Below, one piece after another: positions 1-10,935 of a DNA stretch of 64,000 nucleotides (position 1 is its first letter; each line of letters starts with the position of its first letter). The position numbers and the translations under genes were made by a program. Under the pieces are notes generated by a model. The model was not told the DNA's origin. It made no database searches and worked only from the letters and a program-made list of their open reading frames with translations. The stretch is taken from NCBI GenBank assembly GCA_000711775.1, contig ARYC01001240.1, positions 40,241 to 104,240 of the forward strand, read 5' to 3'. Source of the stretch: Oxytricha trifallax (Eukaryota; Ciliophora; Spirotrichea; Sporadotrichida; Oxytrichidae).

Positions 1-448
1 CATAGTTCATTTTATCATTTTATAAGCTTTTCACTTATACTACCTTGTAAAGTATAATTAAATTTTATTACATATATAGTAAGTAAATAATATATTTCTA
101 TTCTTGATTATTTAATCATTTTTTGGAAATTGGAAGTAATTTCTCTAAATCTAACATTACTTAAATTTAAATGGTTATGGAAAAATAATGATAAATTGTT
201 ATAGAAAATAGCTAAATTGGTTCAGGCATTATAGAGTTAATTAAAATTCATTTTAAAATGCAAACAGGACTAATTATTGCATTTAAATTAAAAATTAAAA
301 ATTTTGCAACTGTTACTTTGATTAATAAATATTCTCCAATAATATAACAGAGGAGCTTCGCAGCATAACTGAAACTGATCATGAAAATTAAGAAAACAGC
401 TTTTCTATAATAACTTTGAATCCATACTATCTTTCTATATTTTTAGCA

Positions 449-960
449 AAAACATCGATAGTGTGATAGAAGAGGAGAACAGTTCAGAAATGGAGGAATC
501 AAGAAAGTAAATTGACTTGAAGTAGATTCAAAGAATTTAGCGTAGATCAAATTTAGGCATCAATCTTTAATCTAGGGATTTTAGTACTGAGCTTAAACGC
601 AAAAAAACTAAGGTAAAAAAAGATCTAAATCCAGCTTATTTTACTAGGATATTGCTTCAAGCTATTACTTTTATTAATGTAGTTAAATAGCAAGTTCTAG
701 ATAGGTAACTTACAGCAGGAGGTATTAATTAAAACAATGGGTATTTATAGAGGTCAAACTTCTTAAAGGACAGAGATGCTTATTAAATATCTTCTAAAGG
801 TACGAGTAGAGTGCCAAATGATGAAGAGCATAAAATAACTGAGAATTAAATACGGAAGAGTTAGAAATTAAGCTGTGCAAAAGTTAAATATTAAAAAACG
901 AAATTTTATAGTCCTACGAAATAGTTATGTGATTTAATTTGCTAAGAGTTTATTGTAATA
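449..960 (+). CDS. Hypothetical protein, first coding block
   Basis: An open frame with TAA/TAG read as Gln runs from just after an intron-like TTTTTAG at 441-447. The product is polar and charged, rich in Lys, Arg, Gln and Ser, with an acidic patch near its start (EEENSSEMEES). Codon content looks like coding to about 960, then drifts into AT-rich residues before a TGA at 1047-1049, so the block probably ends near 960 at a spacer boundary. No start codon was found, and upstream exons may be missing. It is probably the 5' portion of the gene whose later exons lie at 1.78-3.14 kb. No family was recognised. Confidence 0.5.
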
Positions 961-1049
961 AATTATATGCTTTCCTTAAATTTAATTAAAATGAATATTA
1001 ATAAACCTCCACTATACTTAGTTGAGGTGTTTTTGAAATATATTTAATG

Positions 1050-1780
1050 AATGAATTTGGATTACTTTTATTGTTTCTCACTCGAAATGTCTTTCTAAGA
1101 GATTGTTAAATCCTAATGTTTTCTCTCCCAATTTGCACAACATGCAAGTCTAACATAGATTTCCACTTTAACTTTTATGATAAACACTGGCGTCTAATGG
1201 GCATCTAACTGTGTTTTAACTACCTGAGTTCTCCAAAGGTGTGAGAGTAGCAATCAAAACCTCAAAAAAATAAAGAATTTCATTAAAATTTTATTGAAAT
1301 TGGTTATATATTGAACATTTGGACACTTTTGATTGACTTTATTTATCTATATAATATATTAATTGAATTAATTCTATGTATATATTGAGAAAATAAAATG
1401 AGAAAGTTTGAGTACAGAGATAACCATTGATTTCTTTAAGTGTAATGTTTAGTTATGAATCAAAGTTTAGATTAAATTTGTTAGTTCCCTTAGCTTAGAA
1501 AGTTTGAGAGTATTTTTTATAGGTTGGAATAGTGTCTGCTTTGCTCGCAAATATCTAAAATATGATAAAATGTGACAACATATATTCGGATTAGATCATA
1601 TTTTAATTATAAATTATTATATTATAATTTACACTGAGTAAAATTAGTAATGTCTGTCATTTTTCAATATAACGAGTAAGATTTCTGCAATTTCCTGGGT
1701 TCAATCAATAAAAAAGAAGAATCAATAACCACTAAATAAAAAGGTAATAATTTGCATTTATTTTAGTCATTTTTATATAA
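1050..1780. other. AT-rich spacer, probable IES or intron
   Basis: No coding-like frame was seen on either strand. It separates two forward coding blocks that appear to belong to one gene, which fits an internal eliminated sequence in germline DNA. A pointer pair was not identified. Confidence 0.35.
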
Positions 1781-3138
1781 ACATATAAATAGAGAAGAAA
1801 GAATCAGCGATTTTAGAAGCATAGTTTGAAATTCAAGAAGCTGACAATTGCGTTAGATAAATCATATATTTTACCAAGAAAATTAAAAGCATTTTTCTAA
1901 AATTATTTTAGTTGAAATAAATGGAGCTCGATCTGATTGGATTTGAAGCCAATAAAAAGTTGCAGTATGAATATAGAATTAAGACTTACAATTGCTATAA
2001 ATTTGAGGCTAGAAGATCATTATTGAAAATACAAGATCGATCCTATAATTTAAAGAAGAATAAGAAAGCTATGATGGGTGCTCATCTAAAGGAAGCAGTA
2101 ATAACCAATTTCAATTTTTGTTTTAATTATTTCTTGTAATTAGGAAGTTTTAAAGGTTAGATAAAAGCTCCTTCAACATAATCAATAGTTATATAGTGCT
2201 GCTAAATTTTTAATATTTTTTTTTCTCAATTGAAATTGATTCATTATGATATGGAAGCAATTGCATTAGATATTAGAACCAATTTGCAATAGTCTTAGAA
2301 AATGCAGAAAATTGATCTAAACTTGGAAATATGAACAGTGAAATGTCAGTCAAATAGATTAATAAATGATATTAAAAAAGGTAGGAAAACTAACAAACTC
2401 AAACTTTTATATAATTAAATAATAAAAATGTCATAATAATTAGTGCAATTTTTTTGTTTAAGATTTAAATGACTTAGATGAGGTTAAATTAAAAGATAGA
2501 TACATCGTTCAGAAAAATATGAGTAAATTTTTTATATAATTTATGATCGAATTTGCTGCAAAAGTTGGATATGATATAGAAGTAAATATAATTAAATATC
2601 GTGTATTTTGAAAAACTCATTCTATATGGAGTACTGTCATTAAAAATTATAGCAATTTCATTGGTTTTTGTACTAAAGCTTAATGTATTTTGAAATAAAA
2701 GTATTTCATACTATAATCATAAATTTATAGAAAAATATAGAGGATCGCATTTATTCAATTTTTAATTATCGTGTAAAAAAAGAAAAAATTATCCATTAAA
2801 AATAAGCTTGTGTAATATTTTGAAAATCAAGTTTGGAGTTCATTAATTCTGTCTCATTATTATAATATTAATTATGAATATTAAATTGAAAGATATTCTC
2901 ATAATTTTTCATAAAAAACTTTTCAATAACTTATTATCTTGGCGAAATTAACTAAAGTATAACAGAATATGAAAGTGATAGCAATGAGAAAGTATCAAAG
3001 GCTAATAAAAGCTAATTAAATGAGAGAGATAATTTGGCTGCTCTTGTAGGCTAAAGCATCAGAATTTACAATCAATATGATTTTTTATTTATTGAAAACC
3101 TTTAAAAAATGTTACTGCTTTTAATTGAATTCACTTGA
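1780..3138 (+). CDS. Hypothetical protein, later exons
   Basis: Several exons can be followed. The first, about 1780-2095, contains in-frame ATGs including 1921. A short intron with GTAATA and TAATTAG ends (2096-2150) follows, then exons near 2151-2205, 2255-2330 and 2463-2581, an intron starting GTAAAT at 2582, and a final exon near 2950 to a TGA at 3136-3138. The product is basic and helical, with segments such as DLDEVKLKDRYIVQ. The 3' end overlaps the 3' end of the convergent reverse gene by about 65 bp. Exon edges are approximate, function is unknown, and no domain was recognised. Confidence 0.5.
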
Positions 3139-5893
3139 TATTTCATAGAAGATATTAGAGTAAGTTTTGTATAAGATTCTCTCATTTTCTCAAGCAACAC
3201 TTGCTCAACTAATGCAAATGTTTTCAGCATCTTAAATAGACTGCTTCCAACCATACATTCAATCATCCTGATTTTTGTTTTAGAATCGATAATCTCAATA
3301 TTTAATAATATTTCTTAATTAAGCTTTTAATGGCTTCCGGACCTTCACGTTTTTGTTTAATTAGGTTGCAAAATAAGTTTTCATTTTTGTTAAATACTTA
3401 CCTATTAATATCACATTACTATTCTTTGTCCTTCGCAAATTTTATGTCCTTAAGCAAAATTAGCTGACAATTTTTTAAAGTTTATAAAAATTTAGAGATT
3501 ATTTTGTCTTTTAGAATGTTTTTCAGGTTATAATTTATAACAGCAGATTTTGTAGTCTGATTAAGGGAGGTTAACACTAATTTTTTAGGTTAAGTTCTTT
3601 GAACAGTTTAGTTTTGATCATTTTAATCGATTAAAGTGTTAATAAAAAATGTGGTTTGATTTACAAAGTTGGTTGTCTCTGCCAGGTTATGCTAAGGATC
3701 TTACAAAACTTTGTGTAAAAGCGGTAGATACTGTAAGTGCTAATTTATTAGCGGGGTATTGAATCCCTAACTATCAAGTTTCCCTTGACTATGATTGATA
3801 TGATCTCTGCTATTATTCATTGAAAATTTCATCTCTATTTTACTGACGCTTTTATCTTGAATTTTTTAATGACACAATTACTTAATTGGTTCCTGAACGT
3901 CAAAAGACTTTTCCTTTTCTTTTTTAAATTTTTTCTTCTTGTGAGATTGACTATTTTAATTTGCTCTAGATTCAGTTCGTGGGGGAAGTTTCCTGCACCG
4001 GTTTATGTTAAAAAGAATTTCAGAAAGTTCCTGCACTTAAAATTTAAAACAACTAACAACCAACTTCCGGACTAATTTCATCGTTATAATTATTCTTAAT
4101 TTATATACCAATTAGTTTATATCTCTATTAGATTGGATTCTGGACAATCCCAGCACTGTCTCGTTTCTTCTGAATACTAGTTTAACTAAGAACTCTTAGG
4201 CATATTAGGCTGGAATTGATCCACTATATCTATTTCTTAAGAATTTAAGCTGACTCCAAGTATTCTCAATTCTATTAGTTGTAATCTAAACTCCATGTAC
4301 TACTCTTCCTATCATCCCTCTATATCCTTCCCTTAATTAATGAATATAAGTTCCATGAAAGTATCCATTATATCTAAGAAAGTTGTAACCCCTCCAACCA
4401 TCCGTTATTATTGTACTACCCTTATAACATATTATCCAATTATATTTCTTAGTGTTCTTTCATTTTTGTTTTTAACACACTCGATTACTATTTTCTTGCT
4501 ATCTCTTCCAAATAATCCTATTGCCCATACTTATCTGTCTTTTCTTATTCTTCTTTAATTTGAAAGAGGCCAATGACAAAATAGTGATTCATCAATTTCT
4601 ACAACTTCATTGATCATTTCTAATGTTGAATAGTACTCATTTTTCATCCATTCTGATATTCTATTTCTTAACTCAAAGAGAATTGCGTTAATAGTATAAT
4701 TGACTTTACATGTTCTTCGCTAACTATTTGTCTAAGGATTTTATGTATCTTACTAGCATTGTTTCTATCAATGAAGTAGATAAAGATATTATGGTTAATA
4801 TTTTTATTGGAGTTTTTGAGATTTACCCAAATATAGAATCTTTTCCTATAAAACCCCATTGATCAATTAAGACATGATAATTGGGGTTAAGTACAATTAT
4901 ATTAAGACTTAATTATAACTGGCATATAATTATAATGTTTGGGCTAATTATTAAACTATTGGCTCGATTAATTGTCCTTATAAAATAATCCAATCAGGGT
5001 GTGTAAATCTGATTTTAGCCTAATTATTTATAATATTAGCCAATTATAATTAATTCTTAATCTATTTATTCTTAACTCCAATCCTCGCTTCTTAATTGAT
5101 CAATGGGGTTTTACTTACTTTAAGATTGCAACGATTACATTTGAATTATTCACCATCAACTCTAGTACTACATTTTTATATCAGCATACGATTCCAACAA
5201 CTCTGACATATTTCATCTGATATTAGTAAATTTCTGTTTCTTTACCATTAGATTGTCCTCTCTGTATTCATAGTAATTCCGAATATTGTACCCAATTGTT
5301 CTTGAAATTATGATTCAATTTTTCTTGTTCTTTCCATACCTATATAATGTTAGACAACGTGTAACACTATATTTTCTTGAACTACTTAAATGATGCAACA
5401 AAATCCTCTTAACAGTTAATGGGTGATAAAATATTAAATTTTTTAATTTATGTAAAAAAAATAAGTGCAGGAAACTTTCCCCCACCTTCAGTTCTAAATC
5501 TAATAAATTTTCTTTATCTTAACATTGGTTTATGGATAATATGAAAGATTGTGGATTAGTCACTTTCATCCATACTTGAATCTGATTTATATTTTTGCTG
5601 CCTAATATAATCTGAATCATATTCCTCTAGATTACTACTCTCCTAAAATAATGCAAATCTGAACTTTCTTTCTTTCTGATTTACGACATCATCTTTTCAT
5701 GCTGTTTTATTTTAGTTTTAAAAAGCTACATCCTTTTAAGCACTCTAGAATATGATTGAGATATCTTTGTGATTAATCTTTTGTTCATGTTTACATTATC
5801 ATTTTCTCCAAGCTCTTCATTCTTCATGTCCTCTGCTTTTATTGTAATTTTTTTTCTCATGTTTAAGTCCTCAATCTTTGGCACATCTGGCAT
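3072..5893 (-). CDS. Hypothetical protein, germline copy split by a Merlin transposon
   Basis: The start is an ATG at 5893-5891 (MPDVPKIEDL). The frame runs leftward, is interrupted by the transposon at 3979-5486, and resumes in the same frame when one copy of the 8-bp repeat TTCAGTTC is kept. Two introns restore the frame: about 5729-5659 (71 nt, GTAGCT to TTCAG) and 3401-3343 (59 nt, GTAAGT to GAAG). The last exon ends at a TGA at 3074-3072. The N-terminus is acidic and basic mixed, the middle is Ser/Asp/Gln-rich, and the C-terminus is helical (MIECMVGSSLFKML). No domain was recognised. The recovered frames across both introns and the element are strong support for a real gene. Confidence 0.75.
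4085..5337 (-). pseudogene. Merlin/IS1595-type DDE transposase, interrupted
   Basis: The ATG at 5337-5335 starts a frame with an N-terminal zinc ribbon (C-x2-C, then C-x2-C about 16 residues later), as in IS1595 transposases. The catalytic core follows: VEIDES (first Asp), TDGWRGY (second Asp) and NRIENTW (Glu), the DDE pattern of the ISXO2-like domain that also defines eukaryotic Merlin elements. The enzyme would cut and paste the element. A 263-bp insertion with C4A4-type ends (4850-5112) lies between the zinc ribbon and the core, and at least one frame change is needed near 4680, so this copy is probably inactive. No TGA terminates it before the left end. Confidence 0.85.
4850..5112. mobile_element. 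Small inverted-repeat insertion with C4A4-type tips
   Basis: A 22-bp perfect inverted repeat bounds this segment (4850-4871 and 5091-5112), starting AAAACCCC and ending GGGGTTTT. The interior is AT-rich and non-coding. It splits the Merlin transposase frame, which resumes on the far side, so it is either a nested miniature element or an IES. No clear target duplication was seen. Confidence 0.65.
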
Positions 5894-6367
5894 TTTTATT
5901 TTTCATTCAGATTTACTGAATCGCATCGTTTGTCTGTGAAAATCCTTAGCACTTTCTATTGCATTTTGCAATTTTATGTTTTACTTGCACATTTACTATT
6001 TTAGTTCTTTGTGCTTACTTTAAGAACAATATTAATCAAGTATAATCAAAATGTGGAGACAGTTATAAAAAAAATAAAAAATAAAAAAAAATAGGATTAT
6101 GTTCTTCACTAATTATGTTAACTAAAATCAAACTGTAGCTTTTTTGAAAAAGATTAACTGCATATTTATTTTAATTAAATTATTGAATTTTCTTTTTTTA
6201 ACTTTTCTGATTTATTTTTAATTTAGGGCTTGTCTGTTCATATCGATTGAGTATTTTACATTTAGACTGCTTCTTGTGTGTTTTTTTTGTCAAAAAATTC
6301 AGATATCTTCCTTGAGCTATCTTCAGGATATCTTCCATAAAAAGATTAAAATTTTTAAATTTTTCAG

Positions 6368-6580
6368 TTGCAAAAACAGCAGCAACAACAACAATAGAAA
6401 AAAAAGTAAAATTAACAGTAATAATAATAATGGCAATAATTAATGCACTGGGATTTTAAAAAGTAATCTAATTTACTAATTTTCGAAGATTTTTCAGATT
6501 TTGATGAAGATGAAGAAATTGATGTTGTAAATAATGATAACTTTTAAAATGACGAATTTTAATTTTTGAAATTCTCATGA
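6368..6580 (+). CDS. Glutamine-rich low-complexity coding block
   Basis: This follows an intron-like TTTTTCAG. About 70 codons begin with long Gln runs written as CAG, CAA, TAA and TAG, then an acidic tail (FSDFDEDEEIDVV) and a TGA at 6578-6580. It lies in the loop and inner left arm of the foldback. A degenerate, partly Gln-rich copy is readable on the reverse strand of the right arm. It may be a gene fragment or an exon caught in the inverted duplication. Function is unknown. Confidence 0.4.
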
Positions 6581-7059
6581 TTTTCAATAGTGCATTAATT
6601 ATTGCTAGTATTATTGTTATTACTGATAATTTTACTGTTTTTTCTATTGTTGCTGCTGTTATTGCTACTGAAAAATTAAAAAAATTATTATTTTAGGAAG
6701 ATATCATGAAGATAGCTCAAGGAAGATATCTGAATTTTTTGAAAAAAAACACACAAGAAGCAGTCTCAATCAAAACCCTAAAACCCCTTAATAAGGTTTA
6801 TAAGTGCTTTGATTTGTATGAAATTTGATAGAGGTTGGGGTTATTAATAAAATGCAAGACAAAAATAACAATCTTATATGGGTTTTATTTATGATAAATA
6901 GCATATGGATTTAGCTTTAAACTGCTATATGGATGTGAAATAATAGTGAATATGTCAAACCAGTACTTAATTATAATTCGATTTCACTGCTCTTAAAGCG
7001 ATGTCCATCAACTGTTCGATTCCACTACCATATAGCAGTATAACTAAAGCAATAATAGC

Positions 7060-8107
7060 AGAATTATATGCCTTAGAGGAAGTCAAATTTTAATAGATTC
7101 ATATTGACTATCTTGCTAATGAAAATATTTAAAGTACTGGGCTCATTTCTCTCTTGATCAATGAGCTACTATGTTTCACCTCCAGTTCCTGAGTTGAAGA
7201 TCTCTGCATAGTCTGTTGCAAACATTTATAAACGAAATGGCATTTCTTACAAAGGTGTAAATCGTATCAAGAGAGTGATTGATTTCACTCTGCCATTTTA
7301 CAACAATAACTTAATTATATTCATAATTAAATGCAGAGAGCTCAATAGAATAATATTAAGTTTATTCATGCTGACGAGGCTGTGTTTATATTCAACACTT
7401 TCGTCTTGAAGTCTAGGTATAAGAGGCATTGTAATATTGAAGTATATTACTAGAAAGTCAATGTATAAACAATGGCAATTCTTGGAGGAATTAGTGAGGA
7501 TGGTGGTTTAGAGACTCATGTTATTCATTCTCGCTCTATTAAGACAGGGTAATATATCAAGTTCTTAGAACAGCTGAGAGATTAGTACTATGAATAAGAG
7601 ATACTACTGTTTGTTGATAACCTTTCTGTTCATAAGACTAAAGAAACAAGGAAGAGTTATGAACAACTTAGAAAAACACCAGTGTTCAACGTACCTCACA
7701 GTCCATAGTTTAATGGAATTGAGTTCTACTGGGGTATATTAATAGGTCATTACAAGAAACTGCTACTATACCACTTGATGCATGATATAAATATAGATTC
7801 ATTCGATTTTATTAAGAGTGCTGCTAAGAGAGTGGATAATTAATTGGTTTAAAGTGTGCTAAATAAGAAAGAGTTAATTTTTATAAATAAGTTTTGTAGT
7901 TAAGTAAATGAATATATTAGTCACATTTAAAATTTTATAGAGGGAGCTGGCTTCTCTTTCTTTTCTTTTATTTCTTGCTTCCTTTCTCCTCTGTTTCTTC
8001 TCTTGCTACCAACTCCAGCATCTATGTTCATTGACTCTGGAGGCTTAATATTTGAATAAAGTCTATTGCTAACTTCATACTTTGTCTGCGATTTTCGCTC
8101 TCTGTGA
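7060..8107 (+). pseudogene. TBE 42-kDa DDE transposase with a frame change
   Basis: The catalytic part is clear in one frame: HADEA (first Asp at 7373), FVDNLSVHK (second Asp at 7616) and NGIEFYWG (Glu at 7721). The last spacing is 34 residues between Asp and Glu, the D34E layout of Tc1/mariner/IS630-related enzymes such as the TBE transposase. The N-terminal helix-turn-helix-like part (about 7160-7340) lies in a different frame, so at least one indel separates it from the core. Transposases of this group have been tied to excision of germline sequences in Oxytricha. The start is uncertain. The end at the TGA 8105-8107 may be too far, since TAA/TAG do not stop. Confidence 0.85.
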
Positions 8108-8126
8108 AGCTTGCTCTATTCCTTCA

Positions 8127-8690
8127 TCAAGAAAATTGCAATACAAAATTTTTCTAAAGATTTAAAATAAAAATCCTACTTGAAATATAAGGGTGCTTCT
8201 GTAGCTCTGATAGCCAGCTCTCACTTATCTTTATCCCTTGTTTGTCCTTATCTTCTGAAGAGATGCTGTACCTTTTCTTATGAGATTCTTGAATAATTTC
8301 TTTCAAGTAATCACCTTTAATTGTTGCAAGTATGCCAAAGAAATAGTTTCTTTCAGGTAGTTTATTTGACAACTGCTTCTTAGTAGGCAGGTACTGCGAA
8401 ACCTCTGGGTCGTTGATAGCATCATCATATAAGTTAGTCACTGAAATCTCTGCAAACTTTACATCTTAAGTTTTCAATGCTTTCTTCTCTTCGCAGAGTA
8501 TGGCTCTTAGAAATGAAATTTTAGTACCTTCCATCGTTGGCAAGAACAAACCAACTACATAATCAAGATTAGCCACTTTGAGTTCATTACCTTGCTGCAC
8601 CAGGTAGCGATGAAAATCCTCCTTGCTTCTAAATCTTTGAATCAATTCTTGTGCTTGCACTCTTTTCATTTCATCATTCATTGACTCCAT
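8127..8690 (-). CDS. TBE 22-kDa protein
   Basis: A single open frame of 187 codons runs from the ATG at 8690-8688 (MESMNDEMKR) to a TGA at 8129-8127, with one internal TAA (after KALKT) and one TAG (near the C-terminus) read as Gln. The predicted size is about 22 kDa, the size of the second TBE gene. The protein is charged with no membrane segment and no recognised catalytic motif, and its role is unknown. It is transcribed away from the zinc-finger/kinase gene, sharing a repeat-rich 0.7-kb intergenic region, and toward the transposase gene. Confidence 0.85.
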
Positions 8691-8889
8691 CTTATTTACA
8701 GATCTAAGAAATGATATTCAAATTAAAGTTTACTGATTTCAATTATATACCTCTGTAAAACTTACTTTTAAATATGGACATCCTATAGGAGATCAACCTC
8801 CAAGAACGATATGGTGAAGGTTTTGAGAACTGGTTTCAAACTTGAGAGATTGATATAAATTTCTATTGTTATAGTTCCATATTTTTAAA

Positions 8890-9070
8890 TTTAAATTGGT
8901 ACGTACTTAATTAGGAGCAGCTCCTAAAATGCTAGTACTTAATTAGGAGCATTAATTAATGCTAGTACTTAATTAGGAGCACCCTAATTTTAATCATAAA
9001 ATCACAAAATACCTCCTAAAGCAGTACGTACTTAATTAGGTGCACCTCCTAAATCGGTACGTACTATAAT
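8890..9070. repeat. Degenerate TTAATTAGGAGC repeats between divergent TBE genes
   Basis: Several copies of a motif close to GTACTTAATTAGGAGC, some in opposite orientation, cluster here between the divergently transcribed 22-kDa and 57-kDa genes. Related motifs occur at 63.43-63.60 kb in the other TBE, also upstream of its zinc-finger/kinase gene. Position and repetition suggest a regulatory or protein-binding array, but this is inference. Confidence 0.6.
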
Positions 9071-9414
9071 CAACTTATTATTGAAAGTAAAAATGGTTAC
9101 TTCCTCACCCATATTTAGAGCTGGATCGTCTCTTAACACTCATAATTCTTCTCTAATACTCTAAGAACTTCCCTTGAAACTTATAGGCTTGCAAAGCTCT
9201 CAGTTAAAGAGGCAGTTTTATAATTTTAAATTCAAATTTAAATATGAGAGCTAACATTTTAAGAAAAACAACAGCACTTCCATCAAACTAAATGAGACTT
9301 ACCTTTGGCAGCAATAAAAAGTGTGATAGCTGTGAGATGAACTCTCTTAAAGAACTACTAGAGCTATCACTTGAGGTCTCTGTTATTAAAATAGAAATTA
9401 ATAATAGAAAATAA

Positions 9415-10634
9415 ATGGCAAACAAGTGTGTGGGAGACAGAGAGGAGGAGAAAGCTATTAATGATATTCCTGTACAAACTGAAGAAATAGAAGTATACTT
9501 TTGTGAGCTGTGTGAGAGAGATTTCGCTCATAAATCAAGCTGGTATAGACATATGAAGGAGCATAGAGAAGCTAAGCCTACTGTATATTTAAAACATGAC
9601 AAAATCGATGGGAAGTATGATTGCTTTGAGTGCCATAAGTAGTACTCTCATACAAGAGACTCGAAGAAATATCTTTTAATTACTCACAAAAAAGACATTG
9701 AAATTGAAAAGCATGAAGTTGAGTTGAAGCTTCTCAACAAAAGAAAATCCAGGGAATATTCTAAAGCGGTAGTGCCTGAATAAGCTAGTGAGTTAGAGTA
9801 CGTAAAGAAGGTACGTAACCAACTAACCTCTGAAATCACAAAAATCATGATCAAAATTCAATACAAGAAAATACCAGTTCTTGCTTAGATAGATTTAGAT
9901 ACTTCTCTTTAAAGTTATCTAATTCTAGAGGACTCCTTTGATAAGAAAGTTATCAATGATGATTAATATGCATACAAGGTGTATCCATTCAACTATCTCT
10001 TAAGTAAGGATTATATCAAATGAAGTTTACAAATGAGTATCAAGAACTCACTCAAGCAAAGTTTTTAGAGTGTAGTTACTTAAATAAATTAGATGCTGTT
10101 CTGCTAGCCAAAGATCATGTAGCTTTCAGACTACCACTCTTTGAAATGATACTCAGAGATTTCATAACTGATCAAAGAAATCACAGATAGCTTGCATTAA
10201 TATCAACCTAAGCTATACAAGGTATCAAAGGTTAGGCTTTATTCACTGAGATCTCAAGCTTGAGAATATAATCTTGAGCTTTTACCAGTAACAATAACAA
10301 TTATTGATTTCAACAAAGAGCCTTAAGAGAAAGAGAAGACTGGAGAGATTTACAGTGGGATGTGTGGGCTTTAGCAGCAATAATAATTAAAATAGAGTGT
10401 GATATGCCTCGCAACGATTACTACTCTACAAGGTGCGAGAAGGATACAAGGCAAAGAAAAAAGCAATTTATTGACAAAACAATAGTGTTCTCAATCAATG
10501 AATCAAATAGCAGAGTCAATAATAATAAAACTATTCTCAAGATCAGATATAAAAATAGAGAGCATATAGAGTTGTGGTTAAGCAAGATAAACTTCAAACC
10601 TCTCCAACATAATCCAAAAATGAATTTTGAGTGA
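9415..10634 (+). pseudogene. TBE 57-kDa zinc-finger/protein-kinase gene, damaged
   Basis: The ATG at 9415 starts a protein with two C2H2-type zinc fingers (CELCERDF with a following RHMKEH, then CFECHKQY). The kinase-like region follows. Near 10016 a 2-base excess puts a TGA in frame, and coding resumes at once in another frame (NEYQELTQAK). The stretch that should hold the catalytic loop is missing between about 10270 and 10330, while a kinase C-lobe segment (WDVWALAAII, CDMPRNDYY) is present. It ends at a TGA, 10632-10634. This is the third gene of TBE elements. Its biological role is not established. Confidence 0.85.
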
Positions 10635-10935
10635 TTAAATTAAATACACTTAATATAAATTCCACATTAAAATCTATTAATAACCCCAACCCCTAACAAA
10701 TTCCCTATAAAATCAAAGCACTTTTAAACCTCATTAAGGGGTTTTGGGGTTTTGAATGTAAAATACTCAATCGATATGAACAGACAAGCCCTAAAATAAA
10801 AATAAATCAGAAAATTAAATAAAGAAAATTCAATAATTTAATTAAAATAAAACAAATATGCAGTTAATTTTTTCAAAAAAGCTACAGTTTGATTTTAGTT
10901 AACATAATTAGTTAGGAACATAATCCTATTTATTT

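Larger units (their letters stand above)
3979..5486 (-). mobile_element. Merlin-family (IS1595/ISXO2-like) DNA transposon
   Basis: A 1508-bp element has near-perfect terminal inverted repeats: GTGGGGGAAGTTTCCTGCAC at the left and a matching GGTGGGGGAAAGTTTCCTG when the right end is reverse-complemented. Both sides carry the same 8-bp target duplication TTCAGTTC (3971-3978 and 5487-5494), the size known for Merlin. It encodes a DDE transposase on the reverse strand and sits inside a host reading frame that becomes continuous when the element and one repeat copy are removed. Confidence 0.93.
6771..10754. mobile_element. TBE-like (telomere-bearing element) transposon, near full length
   Basis: The element is 3984 bp. 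The left end begins CAAAACCCTAAAACCCC and the right end finishes GGGGTTTTGGGGTTTTG, the C4A4-type termini of TBE elements of hypotrichs. Both flanks carry AAT (6768-6770 and 10755-10757), matching the ANT duplication of TBEs. The cargo matches the three-gene plan: a 42-kDa DDE transposase, a 22-kDa protein and a 57-kDa zinc-finger/kinase protein. The length agrees with the known 4.1 kb. Two genes carry lesions, so this copy is probably immobile on its own. Confidence 0.95.

Noticed and set aside
3649..3762. Forward ORF beginning MWFDLQSWL
   Set aside because: It lies antisense to the reverse gene whose frame, introns and transposon junction all agree.
10016..10024. TGA in the 4-kb TBE kinase gene as Trp
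   Set aside because: The other TBE copy shows the residues following it in a shifted frame, so this is a local 2-base excess, not a sense TGA.
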